Positions 30,068 through 39,264 of a DNA stretch of 64,000 nucleotides are shown here, in pieces. A program made the translations under genes and the position numbers. The notes under the pieces were generated by a model. It did no database searches, had not been told where the DNA came from, and was given only the letters and a program-made list of their open reading frames with translations. The DNA is taken from assembly GCA_947630045.1 (NCBI GenBank), contig CANRGC010000004.1, forward strand, positions 54,371 to 118,370, read 5' to 3'. The first letter of the stretch is position 1, and every line of letters begins with the position of its first letter. Origin of the DNA: Candidatus Gastranaerophilales bacterium (GTDB lineage Bacteria; Cyanobacteriota; Vampirovibrionia; Gastranaerophilales; Gastranaerophilaceae).

Positions 30068-30784
30068 ATGAAAAAGTTTTTAATAACAGGCTTAATTTTG
30101 TTGGCGGTTTCAGGATGTGTTCTTGCTTCCGAAACGATTGAAAAAGGATATATTGCGGTCAGTGCGGAAGAAGTTAAGGAAATAAGCCCGAATGTGGCAA
30201 AACTTTCTTTCGGAATAGAAACATCGGCACAAGATGCGCAAACTGCGGCAGACTTAAACGTTGCTTCTTCAAAAAAGGCAATTGAAGCGGTCAAAGCGCT
30301 TATTGACACCGCAAACGGAGATACAATTGCAACAACAACTTATATTGTAAATCCGAGATATACTTATAAAGACGGAAAACAAAAACTTACGGGATATTAT
30401 GCATCAAACGTTTTGAAAGTTACCGTTAAAGACACAAAAAAAGTTGGGCAGATTATTTCAACCGCTCTTGCAAACGGCGCAAATTCAGTGAATAACGTTC
30501 AATTTACCCTCGATGAAACGGGATACGATTGCAATGAGTTAATAAGCGCTGCGGTAAAATCGGCAAAAGACAGGGCAAATATGGTTGCAAGCTCTTTAAA
30601 TACATCAGTTACCGGAGTTAAATCTTTGACGGTCGGATGTTCCACAAGCCAGAATGGTTTTACAAATTACAGACTTTTTGCTAAAAATGCCGTTGCGGAC
30701 GGGGCTGAAAACGCCTCTGTGCCGATTGAAACAGGAAAAGCCAAAATCAGAGCGTACGTTGATGCACACTTTTACATAAAATAA
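30068..30784 (+). CDS. SIMPL domain (DUF541) exported protein
   Basis: An N-terminal export signal (about 4-20) ends in VSGC, which fits a lipobox, though cleavage after VLA is also possible. The rest is a SIMPL/DUF541 domain: ISPNVAKLSFGIET and NPRYTYKDGKQKLTGYYASN, then KDRANMVASSLNTSVTGVKS. These are periplasmic or cell-surface proteins of poorly known function (stress tolerance has been reported for E. coli YggE). A ribosome-binding site (AGGAG) overlaps the ligA end. Confidence 0.87.
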   Translation: MKKFLITGLILLAVSGCVLASETIEKGYIAVSAEEVKEISPNVAKLSFGIETSAQDAQTAADLNVASSKKAIEAVKALIDTANGDTIATTTYIVNPRYTYKDGKQKLTGYYASNVLKVTVKDTKKVGQIISTALANGANSVNNVQFTLDETGYDCNELISAAVKSAKDRANMVASSLNTSVTGVKSLTVGCSTSQNGFTNYRLFAKNAVADGAENASVPIETGKAKIRAYVDAHFYIK

Positions 30785-30834
30785 TTGATTTAATTTTTCT
30801 TAAAAAGTATAAAATCAAAAAAAAAGGAAATAGT

Positions 30835-31269
30835 ATGCGCTTACTTATTGTATTAATTTATTTGTTTGTTTTAATCTCACTGTTAATTGCAAAACAGTAT
30901 ATTTTATCTTTAATTATGTTCATTTTTGCACTGGGCTTTATTATATATCTTCCAACAAAACAACGAAATGAAATAAAACAGATGAAAGAAAAAATTAAAA
31001 ATGCAATTGAAGCTCACAAGGAAGGTAAAAAAGTTAAGCCTTTTATCGAAATAAATTCTTCCCCGTGGTATATTTTAAATGAACTTCCGGGAGTAAACGA
31101 AACAATTGCAAAACATGCGATTAAATTAAAAAAACAAAATGGACCGTATCCTTCCATTCATGTATTTTTAGCTGTTGCAAATTTAAAGCCCGTTTTTTCG
31201 GAACTCATTAAGGTTGTTGCATACGTTAAAGATGAAAAACCACCGGTTAACATAAAGAAAAACAACTGA
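30835..31269 (+). CDS. Membrane protein with a ComEA-like helix-hairpin-helix domain
   Basis: Two close hydrophobic helices (about 2-18 and 22-40) are followed by a basic linker. A helix-hairpin-helix unit at about 77-110 (WYILNELPGVNETIAKHAIK) resembles the ComEA DNA-binding module or T2SK-type HhH domain. AAGGAAA precedes the ATG. A link to DNA uptake is possible but not shown; no other competence gene is nearby. Confidence 0.68.
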   Translation: MRLLIVLIYLFVLISLLIAKQYILSLIMFIFALGFIIYLPTKQRNEIKQMKEKIKNAIEAHKEGKKVKPFIEINSSPWYILNELPGVNETIAKHAIKLKKQNGPYPSIHVFLAVANLKPVFSELIKVVAYVKDEKPPVNIKKNN

Positions 31270-31381
31270 ATTTATTTTCTTGCAAAAAAAAATTCTTTAA
31301 CGTAAAATCAATTTAACTCACTTGAAACCTCTGGCAGATAACAAAAAAAACAAAGTTATCAGACAGAAAGGAAAACTAAAA

Positions 31382-31651
31382 ATGGCAAATATTAAATCTG
31401 CAAAAAAAAGAGTTCTTGTTGCAAAAAGAAATGAAGAAAGAAACGTTGCTTTTAAATCTTCAATCAAAACGGCTGTCAAAAAGGCTTTAAGCCTTGCCGC
31501 TTCCGATGATAAAGAAGCTCTGAACAGTGCATTATCAAAAGTTTATCAACTTTGCGATAAAGCTGTTTCAAAAGGTATTCTTCATAAAAATACCGCTGCA
31601 AGAAAAAAATCCAGATTAACTGTTGCAATTAATAAATTGCAGACAAAATAG
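31382..31651 (+). CDS. rpsT: 30S ribosomal protein S20
   Basis: Small-subunit protein that binds 16S rRNA. It has 89 residues, starting MANIKSAKKRVLVAKRN and ending in a Lys-rich helical tail with the NTAARKKSRL motif. The start at ATG 31382 fits family length and has AAAGGA upstream. An in-frame TTG 60 bases earlier is not supported. A strong terminator follows. Confidence 0.96.
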   Translation: MANIKSAKKRVLVAKRNEERNVAFKSSIKTAVKKALSLAASDDKEALNSALSKVYQLCDKAVSKGILHKNTAARKKSRLTVAINKLQTK

Positions 31652-31670
31652 TTAAAATGCCTTCTTTAAA

Positions 31671-31706
31671 AAAACCCGATTGAGTCATTAACAATCGGGT
31701 TTTTTA
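31671..31706 (+). terminator. rpsT terminator
   Basis: CCCGATTG (31675-31682) pairs with CAATCGGG (31692-31699), followed by TTTTTT. Confidence 0.93.
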
Positions 31707-31912
31707 ATGAAAGAATACACCCTTAAATAAGGGCGGCATGTCAAATTTGCAGACAAATAAGAAAATTAAAAAAAGGGACCTAAGAAAAGTCGGCGAAATT
31801 AAAATTTTATATTCGGCTTATAAGCCAATATAAAATAATATTTATAAAAACCCGAGTGAAAATGTTAAGTTATTTAATAGAAAAGGCGGTTTTTTTTAAA
31901 CCGTCTTTTTTT
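31707..31912 (+). other. Non-coding interval with a palindromic hairpin and its own terminator
   Basis: No gene is seen here. A near-perfect stem (TTTTATATT 31805-31813 with AATATAAAA 31827-31835) surrounds the 12-base palindrome GGCTTATAAGCC. A second intrinsic terminator ends the interval (GGCGGTTT paired with AAACCGTC, then seven Ts, 31885-31912). A terminator without a gene in front suggests a small RNA, but no clear promoter is visible. Confidence 0.4.
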
Positions 31913-31957
31913 GTGTTAAGATATTTTTTGTTGAAGTATCTAATAAGGAGTTAAAAA

Positions 31958-32818
31958 GTGGGCTATAAAATTTTATACAAAAACGAAGTTTGCAAAAACC
32001 AATATGAAATAAGGGTTAAGGCACCTTATATTACAAAAAACGCTAAAGCCGGACAGTTTATTATCTTAAGAGTTGATAAAAACTCGGAAAGAATTCCTTT
32101 GACAATCGCTGACTATGACAGAGAAGAAGGCGTTTTGACAATTGTTTATATGGCTGTCGGCTATACAACGAAAAAACTTGCTCAACTTAATGTTGGCGAT
32201 GAAATTGAAGATATCGTAGGACCTTTGGGCAAACCTACTCATATTGAAAAATATGGCACGGTTGTTTGTGTTGCCGGCGGTTACGGCGCAGCACCCTGCT
32301 ATTTAATTTCAAAAGCGTTTAAAGACGCAGGAAACAAAGTTTATATGATTATGGGCGCCAGAAACAAAGACTTAATCTTCTGGCAAGACAAGATGAAACA
32401 AGCTTGCAGCGAACTTATCATCACAACCGATGACGGTTCTTTGGGTGTTAAGGGCTTCACAACGTCTGTCATGGCAGAAATTATGGAAAAAGAAAAAATT
32501 GACTATTCAATTGCCGTAGGACCTATGCCCATGATGAGGGCTGTTGCCGAATTAACCCGTGGAAAAGGAATTAAAACGGAAGCTTCCATGAACCCTATTA
32601 TGGTTGACGGCACAGGCATGTGCGGGGCTTGCAGGGTAACCGTCGGCAATGAAGTTAAGTTTGCTTGCGTTGACGGACCTGACTTTGACGCACACTTAAT
32701 TGATTTTGACGAAGTAATTAACAGGTGCAAAATCTATAAAGATTACGAAAAAAGATGTGATGAAACAAATTGTAACCTTCAAAAACAGGCTCTTGAGCTT
32801 GAAGCGTCTTTAAAATAG
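31958..32818 (+). CDS. nfnA: NfnA/SudB-type ferredoxin-NADP+ oxidoreductase, FAD and [2Fe-2S] subunit
   Basis: PyrK-like flavoprotein. The N-terminal FAD domain has the ERIPLTIADYDRE motif, VGPLGKPTHIEKYG and an NAD-binding CVAGGYGAAPCYLISKA. The C-terminal iron-sulfur motif is GTGMCGACRV with a later FACVDGPDFD, as in the small subunit of the electron-bifurcating NADH-dependent ferredoxin:NADP+ oxidoreductase. At 286 residues it matches NfnA rather than the shorter PyrK. The large subunit (nfnB) is not adjacent. GTG start with AAGGAG. Confidence 0.85.
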   Translation: MGYKILYKNEVCKNQYEIRVKAPYITKNAKAGQFIILRVDKNSERIPLTIADYDREEGVLTIVYMAVGYTTKKLAQLNVGDEIEDIVGPLGKPTHIEKYGTVVCVAGGYGAAPCYLISKAFKDAGNKVYMIMGARNKDLIFWQDKMKQACSELIITTDDGSLGVKGFTTSVMAEIMEKEKIDYSIAVGPMPMMRAVAELTRGKGIKTEASMNPIMVDGTGMCGACRVTVGNEVKFACVDGPDFDAHLIDFDEVINRCKIYKDYEKRCDETNCNLQKQALELEASLK

Positions 32819-32837
32819 TTAATTCAGAGGAGAAAAA

Positions 32838-33035
32838 ATGGCAAATAATCAAATACCCATATGCCCTTTGATGTCCGCAGGCAATGATATTCCGATTGTC
32901 TGCCTTCAGGAAAGATGTTCATGGTATCTTTCAAATTTAAAAAAGTGCTCCGTATATCTTTTGGGGCACAATGCCATGTTGGAAGTTAAAAGCAAAGTAG
33001 AGAACAAACAAAAAGAGGAAACCCACAATGTCTAA
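32838..33035 (+). CDS. Small four-cysteine protein between nfnA and leuC
   Basis: 65 residues. Cys residues lie in [20 protein letters not shown] and KKCSVYLLG, a spacing that could bind zinc or an iron-sulfur cluster. The C-terminal 20 residues are charged. A strong ribosome-binding site (GAGGAG) precedes the ATG, and the end overlaps leuC by 8 bases. The position inside an operon of two iron-sulfur enzymes supports a real gene. Function unknown. Confidence 0.75.
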   Translation: MANNQIPICPLMSAGNDIPIVCLQERCSWYLSNLKKCSVYLLGHNAMLEVKSKVENKQKEETHNV

Positions 33036-34293
33036 ACCGATGACAATTACAGAAAAAATTTTTGCGGCTCATTCAGGGCTTGATTATGTTAAAGCGGGAG
33101 ATTTAATTACTGCAAAAGTAGATATCACCCTTGCAAACGATATCACGGCACCGGTTGCAATTAAAGAGTTTAATAAAATCGGGGTAGACAATGTTTTTGA
33201 TAAAACAAGAACGGTTTTTGTCCCTGACCATTTTGTGCCCAACAAAGACATAAAATCGGCAGAACAAGTCAACATGATTAGACAATTCTGCAAAGAAAAA
33301 GGGATAGTAAATTTCTTTGAAGTCGGCAGAATGGGAATTGAACATGCCCTTCTTCCCGATTCCGGACTGGTTGTTGCGGGCGATTTAATTATAGGCGCCG
33401 ATTCTCACACCTGTACGTATGGCGCACTCGGGGCTTTTTCAACAGGGGTTGGCTCAACCGACTTAGCTTGCGCAATGGCTTCGGGCGAAACATGGTTTAA
33501 AGTTCCTCCGGCTATAAAAGTTGAATTTAACGGCACTTTAAATAAATGGGTATCCGCTAAAGACTTAATTCTTCACCTTATCGGCGATATAGGCGTTGAC
33601 GGGGCTTTGTATAAAACTTTGGAAATCACAGGTTCCGCCATTTCTTCGCTTCCGATGGACGGAAGATTTACCATTTGCAACATGGCAATCGAAGCGGGCG
33701 CTAAAAACGGAATAATTCCGCCCGATGAGATTACAAAAGAATATCTTGATAAAAGATGTAAACGTCCTTATAAATTCTATACTTCAGACCCTGATTGCGA
33801 ATATGAAAGAGTTATAAAATATGATGTAAAAGACATCGAACCGACGGTTGCCTTCCCGCATTTGCCGGAAAATACAAGACCGATTTCAAAAGTGGGCAAT
33901 GTTAAGATTAATCAGGTTGTAATTGGCTCCTGCACAAACGGCAGACTGTCTGACCTTAAAATTGCAGCCGAAATTTTAAAGGGTAAAAAGGTTCACCCTG
34001 ATGTAAGATTAATTGTTTTTCCGGGAACTCAGGAAATTTATCTTAAAGCAATCGAGCTTGGTTATGTTCAAACAATTGTAGAAGCACAAGGTGCGGTTTC
34101 AACACCGACTTGCGGACCATGCCTCGGCGGGCATGCCGGAATTTTAGCCAAAGGCGAACGTGCCATTTCAACAACAAACAGAAATTTTGTCGGAAGAATG
34201 GGACACCCTGAATCCGAAGTTTATCTTTCATCTCCGGCAGTTGCTGCGGCAAGCGCTATTTTGGGAAGAATTGCTTCGCCCGAAGAATTATAA
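33028..34293 (+). CDS. leuC: 3-isopropylmalate dehydratase large subunit (LeuC2/aconitase family)
   Basis: [4Fe-4S] dehydratase of leucine biosynthesis or a close relative (homoaconitase). Cluster cysteines are seen in [25 protein letters not shown] and [12 protein letters not shown]. The end reads [23 protein letters not shown]. At 421 residues it is the short archaeal/clostridial class. The small subunit leuD is absent from the window, so substrate identity is not certain. Start ATG with GAGGAAA upstream. Confidence 0.9.
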   Translation: MSKPMTITEKIFAAHSGLDYVKAGDLITAKVDITLANDITAPVAIKEFNKIGVDNVFDKTRTVFVPDHFVPNKDIKSAEQVNMIRQFCKEKGIVNFFEVGRMGIEHALLPDSGLVVAGDLIIGADSHTCTYGALGAFSTGVGSTDLACAMASGETWFKVPPAIKVEFNGTLNKWVSAKDLILHLIGDIGVDGALYKTLEITGSAISSLPMDGRFTICNMAIEAGAKNGIIPPDEITKEYLDKRCKRPYKFYTSDPDCEYERVIKYDVKDIEPTVAFPHLPENTRPISKVGNVKINQVVIGSCTNGRLSDLKIAAEILKGKKVHPDVRLIVFPGTQEIYLKAIELGYVQTIVEAQGAVSTPTCGPCLGGHAGILAKGERAISTTNRNFVGRMGHPESEVYLSSPAVAAASAILGRIASPEEL

Positions 34294-34308
34294 TAAAAAG
34301 GGATAGAA

Positions 34309-35148
34309 ATGAAAAAAAACATTCTTGCTATTCAAATGAGCTCTGTTATCGGGAATATTAATGCCAATTTTTCGAAAATAGAGTTTATGATTGAAGAATT
34401 TTATTCTAAAAATCCCGAATTTAACCCTGATATAATTATTTTGCCTGAAGTTTGGACAACAGGCTGGTTTTGCGAAATTTTTAAGTCTTTAAAAGACGAT
34501 AAATTTCAAACCGAAAATTTCCTGTCAAAAATTGCCAAAAAACACAATGTAAATATTATCGGCGGCTCATACATAAAAGAAACCGAAGGCAAATTAAAAA
34601 ATACATGTCCCGTTATCAAAAGAGACGGGGAAGTTTTTGCAAGATATGAAAAAATTCATCTTTATGCGCCTGACGGTGAAGCTGTTGATGTTGAAGAAGG
34701 AAAAACACCTTTAATTGTTGATATTGAAGGGTTAAAAATCGGGCTTTCAATCTGTTACGATATAAGATTTCCAGAACTTTTCAGAAGCTATATAAATTCC
34801 GTCCATGCTCCCGAAATGATGATTAATATGTCGGCTTGGCCTCTTACGAGAAAAAATCAATATACCTCTCTTGCAAAAGCAAGAGCGATTGAAAATCAAT
34901 CATATTTTCTTGCGCTTTCTCAAACGGGTGAAATTAAAAACGGGGTTTATAATTCAGGTAACTCCATTTTGGTTGATTCAACGGGGGAGACTCTTTATCA
35001 GCTGGATGAAAAAGAAGGGTACATTTTCGCCGAAATTGATACTGAAACAGTCTGCAAAACAAGAGAAACTTACCCTAATTTAAACGCAAGAAAAGTGCAC
35101 AATTTCGGTTTTGCGCCCGATATAAAAGGAGCTTTGTCATATGTTTAA
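34309..35148 (+). CDS. Carbon-nitrogen hydrolase, omega-amidase/Nit2-YafV type
   Basis: Cytoplasmic amidase that probably hydrolyses alpha-ketoglutaramate or a similar omega-amide. The nitrilase-superfamily triad is visible: Glu47 in ILPEVWTTGW, Lys115 in RYEKIHLYA and Cys149 in SICYDIRFPELFR. It has the superfamily's usual length (279 residues). AAGGGA precedes the ATG and the stop overlaps dacB by 8 bases. Confidence 0.88.
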   Translation: MKKNILAIQMSSVIGNINANFSKIEFMIEEFYSKNPEFNPDIIILPEVWTTGWFCEIFKSLKDDKFQTENFLSKIAKKHNVNIIGGSYIKETEGKLKNTCPVIKRDGEVFARYEKIHLYAPDGEAVDVEEGKTPLIVDIEGLKIGLSICYDIRFPELFRSYINSVHAPEMMINMSAWPLTRKNQYTSLAKARAIENQSYFLALSQTGEIKNGVYNSGNSILVDSTGETLYQLDEKEGYIFAEIDTETVCKTRETYPNLNARKVHNFGFAPDIKGALSYV

Positions 35149-36505
35149 AAAAATATTTTTTTTATTCATGTTGTTTTGTTTTCAATGTCAGGCTTTTGCG
35201 GGCGAAATTTCGTCTTCAATTAACGATATTTTAAATTCCTTTGATTTTGACAGAGATTCCGTTGTTTCAATTTCCGTGAAAGACGCAAACACGGGAGTTT
35301 TTGTTTATAATAAAGGCGGATACAAATATCTTAACCCCGCTTCTTCCCTTAAACTGTTTACAATGGCAGCTTCAATGAACACTCTCGGCGAAAATTTTAC
35401 CTTTGATATGGCGTTTTACAAAGATAAAAATAACAATCTTTATTTAAAACTTTCGGGCGACCCTCTATTTACAACCGCCGATATGAACATGCTTGCCAAA
35501 AATTTAAAAGCCGCATACAAAGGAAAAATAAATAAAATTTTTATTGACGATTCGGTTATGGATAAAGTTCCCTATCCTGACGGCTGGACAATTGACGACT
35601 ATTGGCCGAATTCGCCTAAAATTTCTCCTTATATGGTTGACAACAACACGGTTAAAATTGATATTTTGTTAACACCCGAGGGAACTGTAAGAATTGTCCA
35701 AAAAAATCCTTACAGATTTTCATTTATTTCAAAACTGATAAAAGGGGAAAACAATGATATAAAATTCGTCCAAGACGATATCCATAACACCGTTAATGTT
35801 GAAGGAACCATTTCAAATAACGTCATTGATATGGAAATTCCGGTTTTAAACCCGAGATATTTTTTCTGTAACAAGCTGACAGACGCTCTTAATAAAAACG
35901 GGGTTTCATATCACAACAAATTTATGTTTGCTAAAGTGCCGGAAGATGCTATTTATGTGGCAAAATTTTCAAGACCGCTCAGCGATGTTATAAAGCACAC
36001 CCTTGATAACAGCGACAACACCGCTTGTGAAATGGTTTTTAAGGTTGCGGGCGGAAGTTTTGCAAAGAAAAACTCACCGGTTGAAGACAGCTTCACCTCG
36101 TTTGGAACAACCCAAAACGGGATAAATATGTTCTACAGTTATTTTGACAAATTAAACCTTGATACCAAAAATATCAAAATAAGGGACGGCAGCGGAGTTT
36201 CAAGATATAACGCAATGAACACAAGCTGGATGACAGATGCCCTGTATAAAATGAACTTCGATTGCAAAAAATATCTTCCTACCGCAGGCAGCGGCACTCT
36301 TTCAAAAAGAATGAGAGAAATGGAAAATTCCGTATACTTTAAAACGGGAACACTCTTTGGAACAAGTTCTTTAACGGGAATGATAGAAAGCGGCAATAAA
36401 AAATATTATTACGCTTCGATTATAATGAGTTATAACAGAAATAAAAGCATTATTAAGGGTGTAGAGGATGAAATTATTTATGAAATTTACAGAGCTGATT
36501 TGTAA
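35141..36505 (+). CDS. dacB: D-alanyl-D-alanine carboxypeptidase/endopeptidase (PBP4, S13 family)
   Basis: Periplasmic penicillin-binding protein that trims or cuts peptidoglycan cross-links. A signal peptide (1-20, ending AFA) is followed by the three active-site motifs: SxxK (Ser68 to Lys71 in NPASSLKLF), SxN (Ser291 to Asn293 in NSDNTAC) and KTG (401-403 in YFKTGTLFG). The length fits class C PBPs. The next gene begins 38 bases before its stop. Confidence 0.94.
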   Translation: MFKKIFFLFMLFCFQCQAFAGEISSSINDILNSFDFDRDSVVSISVKDANTGVFVYNKGGYKYLNPASSLKLFTMAASMNTLGENFTFDMAFYKDKNNNLYLKLSGDPLFTTADMNMLAKNLKAAYKGKINKIFIDDSVMDKVPYPDGWTIDDYWPNSPKISPYMVDNNTVKIDILLTPEGTVRIVQKNPYRFSFISKLIKGENNDIKFVQDDIHNTVNVEGTISNNVIDMEIPVLNPRYFFCNKLTDALNKNGVSYHNKFMFAKVPEDAIYVAKFSRPLSDVIKHTLDNSDNTACEMVFKVAGGSFAKKNSPVEDSFTSFGTTQNGINMFYSYFDKLNLDTKNIKIRDGSGVSRYNAMNTSWMTDALYKMNFDCKKYLPTAGSGTLSKRMREMENSVYFKTGTLFGTSSLTGMIESGNKKYYYASIIMSYNRNKSIIKGVEDEIIYEIYRADL

Positions 36506-38069
36506 AAACAAAACAAAAATCTTATTTCTTTTCCTTCTTTTGCTTATGAGCGTCTTTCCCGTTAACAAAGGGCAAAACGCTGCATTCGCAAACAATTTAA
36601 GACAAATGTTTATAAATAATTCCGTATTTATATATTCGGTTAACATAAGAACATTTGGCGCAAAAGACTATAATAATAACGACATCATCGAAAAAGATTT
36701 GGGCGAAGTTTCCGGAACTTTTATAAATGCAATTCCGAAATTAAAAGAGCTAAAATCTATAGGAATAAACACAATTTATCTTCTTCCGATTACAAAAGTC
36801 GGTAAGCTTCATGCAAAAGGAACGGCAGGTTCTTTGTATGCGCTTGATTCTTTTGACACTATAAACCCTCAGCTTCTTGATGAAACAGAAATTGCACCTG
36901 ATATAAATAAACAGGCAAAACAGTTTATAGAAGAAGCTCACAAATTAAACATGAATGTAATTCTTGACCTTCCGGGGTGCGGTTCTTACGATTTATCAAT
37001 TGAAAAACCTTTCCTTTTTACAAAAGATTTTGAAGTTGAATATCCTTCAGATTGGAAAGATGTAAGAATATTTAACCCGTATGAAAGTGACGGAAAAACA
37101 CTCAACAAAAGCCTTTTAGACGAACATAAAAAATTTATAAATCTTGCCCTTTCTCTGGGGGCAGACGGAATAAGGGTTGACAGTGCGGCGATAAAACCTT
37201 TCGCTTTTTGGAAAGAGCTCATAGATTGGACAAGAGAAAAAGATTCAAATTTTTTCTTTTTGGCGGAAGCTTCGCCCCTTTGGGAAAACCCTATCGGAAA
37301 AAAATTTAAAAACAATTACCTTAGCGTGGAAGAGCTTTTAAGCGCCGGTTTTGACGGTTTTTATGAAGACTGGTCAGATTTAACTTCAATAAAAACTAAC
37401 GATGATTTTTACAAGAAAATTAAAAACGATATTAAAATTATAGAAAAGTTTAACGGTGAAAAATCAATTATCGGAACTTTTGCAACACATGACCAGACGA
37501 GCCCTGCGCTAATCGGCAATTATTATTGGCAAATGACAAACTGGCTCAATGTAACTTTGCCTTTAAATCCGTATGTTTTTGACGGATACCCTTCAAAAGA
37601 CACTTATGATTATAAATTTCTCGGCAAAAAGCCTGATATAACTTACACGGACAATTCAGATTCTTATGACATTAAAAGGGGAGTTGTGGACCTTTTTAAC
37701 TTCTCAAGAGCGCCGGAGTTTGTCGATTCGAAAAATTACAGCCCTGATTTCAGCGAAGCCATACAGTTTTGGTATATGATGCACCCTATTATTGCTTCAA
37801 AAGAAATTGAGTTTTTAAAAACAAATGATATTCAGGTTTTTGCGTTCAGAAGAAAATTAAACACTGATTCTATTGTTGTAATCGGCAATTTGGACACATC
37901 CGGAGTTCATAAAGCAAAAGTTTCTGTTCCGGGGCTTTTGAAAAATGATTTTGTTCTTCCTTTCAGAATGAATGAAGCGCCGGTTGCAAAAAACGGAAGC
38001 TTAAATGTTGAGCTTGCGCCATACGAAATTCAGGTGTTTGCGATTAAAAAATCGTTAAATAAAACATAG
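36468..38069 (+). CDS. Exported glycoside hydrolase family 13 (alpha-amylase-like) enzyme
   Basis: A signal or anchor helix (about 17-32) is followed by a GH13 TIM barrel. Catalytic residues are present: Asp238 in GIRVDSAA, Glu267 in FFLAEASP and the His-Asp pair 341-342 in FATHDQTSP. The C-terminal beta domain is short (about 460-530). The start overlaps dacB by 38 bases; Met5 at 36480 is an alternative start. Export and the dacB link suggest action on glycans in the periplasm or outside the cell. Substrate unknown. Confidence 0.85.
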   Translation: MKLFMKFTELICKNKTKILFLFLLLLMSVFPVNKGQNAAFANNLRQMFINNSVFIYSVNIRTFGAKDYNNNDIIEKDLGEVSGTFINAIPKLKELKSIGINTIYLLPITKVGKLHAKGTAGSLYALDSFDTINPQLLDETEIAPDINKQAKQFIEEAHKLNMNVILDLPGCGSYDLSIEKPFLFTKDFEVEYPSDWKDVRIFNPYESDGKTLNKSLLDEHKKFINLALSLGADGIRVDSAAIKPFAFWKELIDWTREKDSNFFFLAEASPLWENPIGKKFKNNYLSVEELLSAGFDGFYEDWSDLTSIKTNDDFYKKIKNDIKIIEKFNGEKSIIGTFATHDQTSPALIGNYYWQMTNWLNVTLPLNPYVFDGYPSKDTYDYKFLGKKPDITYTDNSDSYDIKRGVVDLFNFSRAPEFVDSKNYSPDFSEAIQFWYMMHPIIASKEIEFLKTNDIQVFAFRRKLNTDSIVVIGNLDTSGVHKAKVSVPGLLKNDFVLPFRMNEAPVAKNGSLNVELAPYEIQVFAIKKSLNKT

Positions 38070-38070
38070 T

Positions 38071-39261
38071 CTAAAAACAAAGCGGCTTTATTGAGCGCTC
38101 CAAAATGCCCGTACATTTTGCGATTGTCATTCCGTAATTTGTAATCGGGACATTTTTAGACTTTGAAATTTCAATTCTGTTTAAAACTTCTCTCCTTGTT
38201 GTCATGCAAGCGCCGCAGTGAATTATCAGAGAATATTTTTCAATATCCGAAGGAAAATCATGACCTGAATAGTGTTCAAATATAAGGTTTTTCTTTGTAT
38301 ATTTTTTTAAAAGATTTGGAATTTTAACCCGCCCGATATCATCCTCGATAGGGTGATGAGAACAACTTTCAAGAATTAAAATTTTGTCATTTTCATTTAA
38401 ATTATCAATTTTTTGGCAGCCGTATAAAAAGGAATTAAAATCTCCCTTAAGCCTTGCAAAAAGTATGGAAAAGGAAGTCAGCATTATTTCTTCGGGGACA
38501 ATTTCACTTACTTTTTTAAACGCCTGAGAGTCACAAACAACAAGCTTCGGCGGAGTTTTTAGAGATTTTATTGCCAAATCAAGCTTATCCGGAGTGCAAA
38601 CCAGAGATAATGAATTGTTGTCAAGAAGCTCCCTTATTACATTGACCTGAGGAAGAATTATTCTTCCCTTCGGAGCTTCTTTATCAATAGGAATAACAAG
38701 AATACAGGTTTCATCAGGTTTTATAATGTCTGACAAAATTAACCCTTGATTTATAATGTTTTCAGGCAAAATCTTAATAAGAGCGTCTTTAAAATCTTTT
38801 ACAAAATTGTTGCCCTCTCTTTTAATAACTCCGTCTGATAAGTTTTTAAGAAATTCAAAATCTTGTTTTGAAATTTCCCCCAAATCTGTTTTATTTATCA
38901 CGCTCAAAAGAACAAGTTTTTTTTCTTTGACATCTTTTATAAAATTTTTTTCTATATCCGAAAGCGGGTTATTATCTTTTACAAAAACAACGACATCACA
39001 CCTGTTTAAAGCCTTTAGGGCAGATTTCACTCTTAATTTTCCAACCTCTCCCACATCGTCGATACCTGCGGTGTCTAAAAGAACAACAGGCCCGATTGGA
39101 AGAAGCTCCATTGCCTTTTCGTTAACATCGGTCGTTGTGCCTTTTTTGGAAGAAACAATTGAAAGTTCCTGACCTATTATGTTATTTACAACCGTCGATT
39201 TTCCGGCGTTTCTTTGCCCAAAAAAGCCTATATGAAGCCTTATTCCTTTAGTTTCTTTCAA
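38071..39261 (-). CDS. hydF: [FeFe]-hydrogenase H-cluster maturation GTPase HydF
   Basis: Scaffold GTPase on which the hydrogenase active-site cluster is assembled with HydE and HydG. The G domain (GQRNAGKST, TTDV, DTAGID, NKTD) is followed by a dimerisation domain. The [4Fe-4S] region has SCSHHPIEDDIG and IHCGACMTTRR. The length of 396 fits. The start is TTG 39261 with AAGGAG 9 bases upstream. It is transcribed with the TOPRIM gene in front. It implies a [FeFe]-hydrogenase elsewhere in the genome. Confidence 0.94.
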   Translation of the reverse strand: MKETKGIRLHIGFFGQRNAGKSTVVNNIIGQELSIVSSKKGTTTDVNEKAMELLPIGPVVLLDTAGIDDVGEVGKLRVKSALKALNRCDVVVFVKDNNPLSDIEKNFIKDVKEKKLVLLSVINKTDLGEISKQDFEFLKNLSDGVIKREGNNFVKDFKDALIKILPENIINQGLILSDIIKPDETCILVIPIDKEAPKGRIILPQVNVIRELLDNNSLSLVCTPDKLDLAIKSLKTPPKLVVCDSQAFKKVSEIVPEEIMLTSFSILFARLKGDFNSFLYGCQKIDNLNENDKILILESCSHHPIEDDIGRVKIPNLLKKYTKKNLIFEHYSGHDFPSDIEKYSLIIHCGACMTTRREVLNRIEISKSKNVPITNYGMTIAKCTGILERSIKPLCF

Positions 39262-39264
39262 AGA

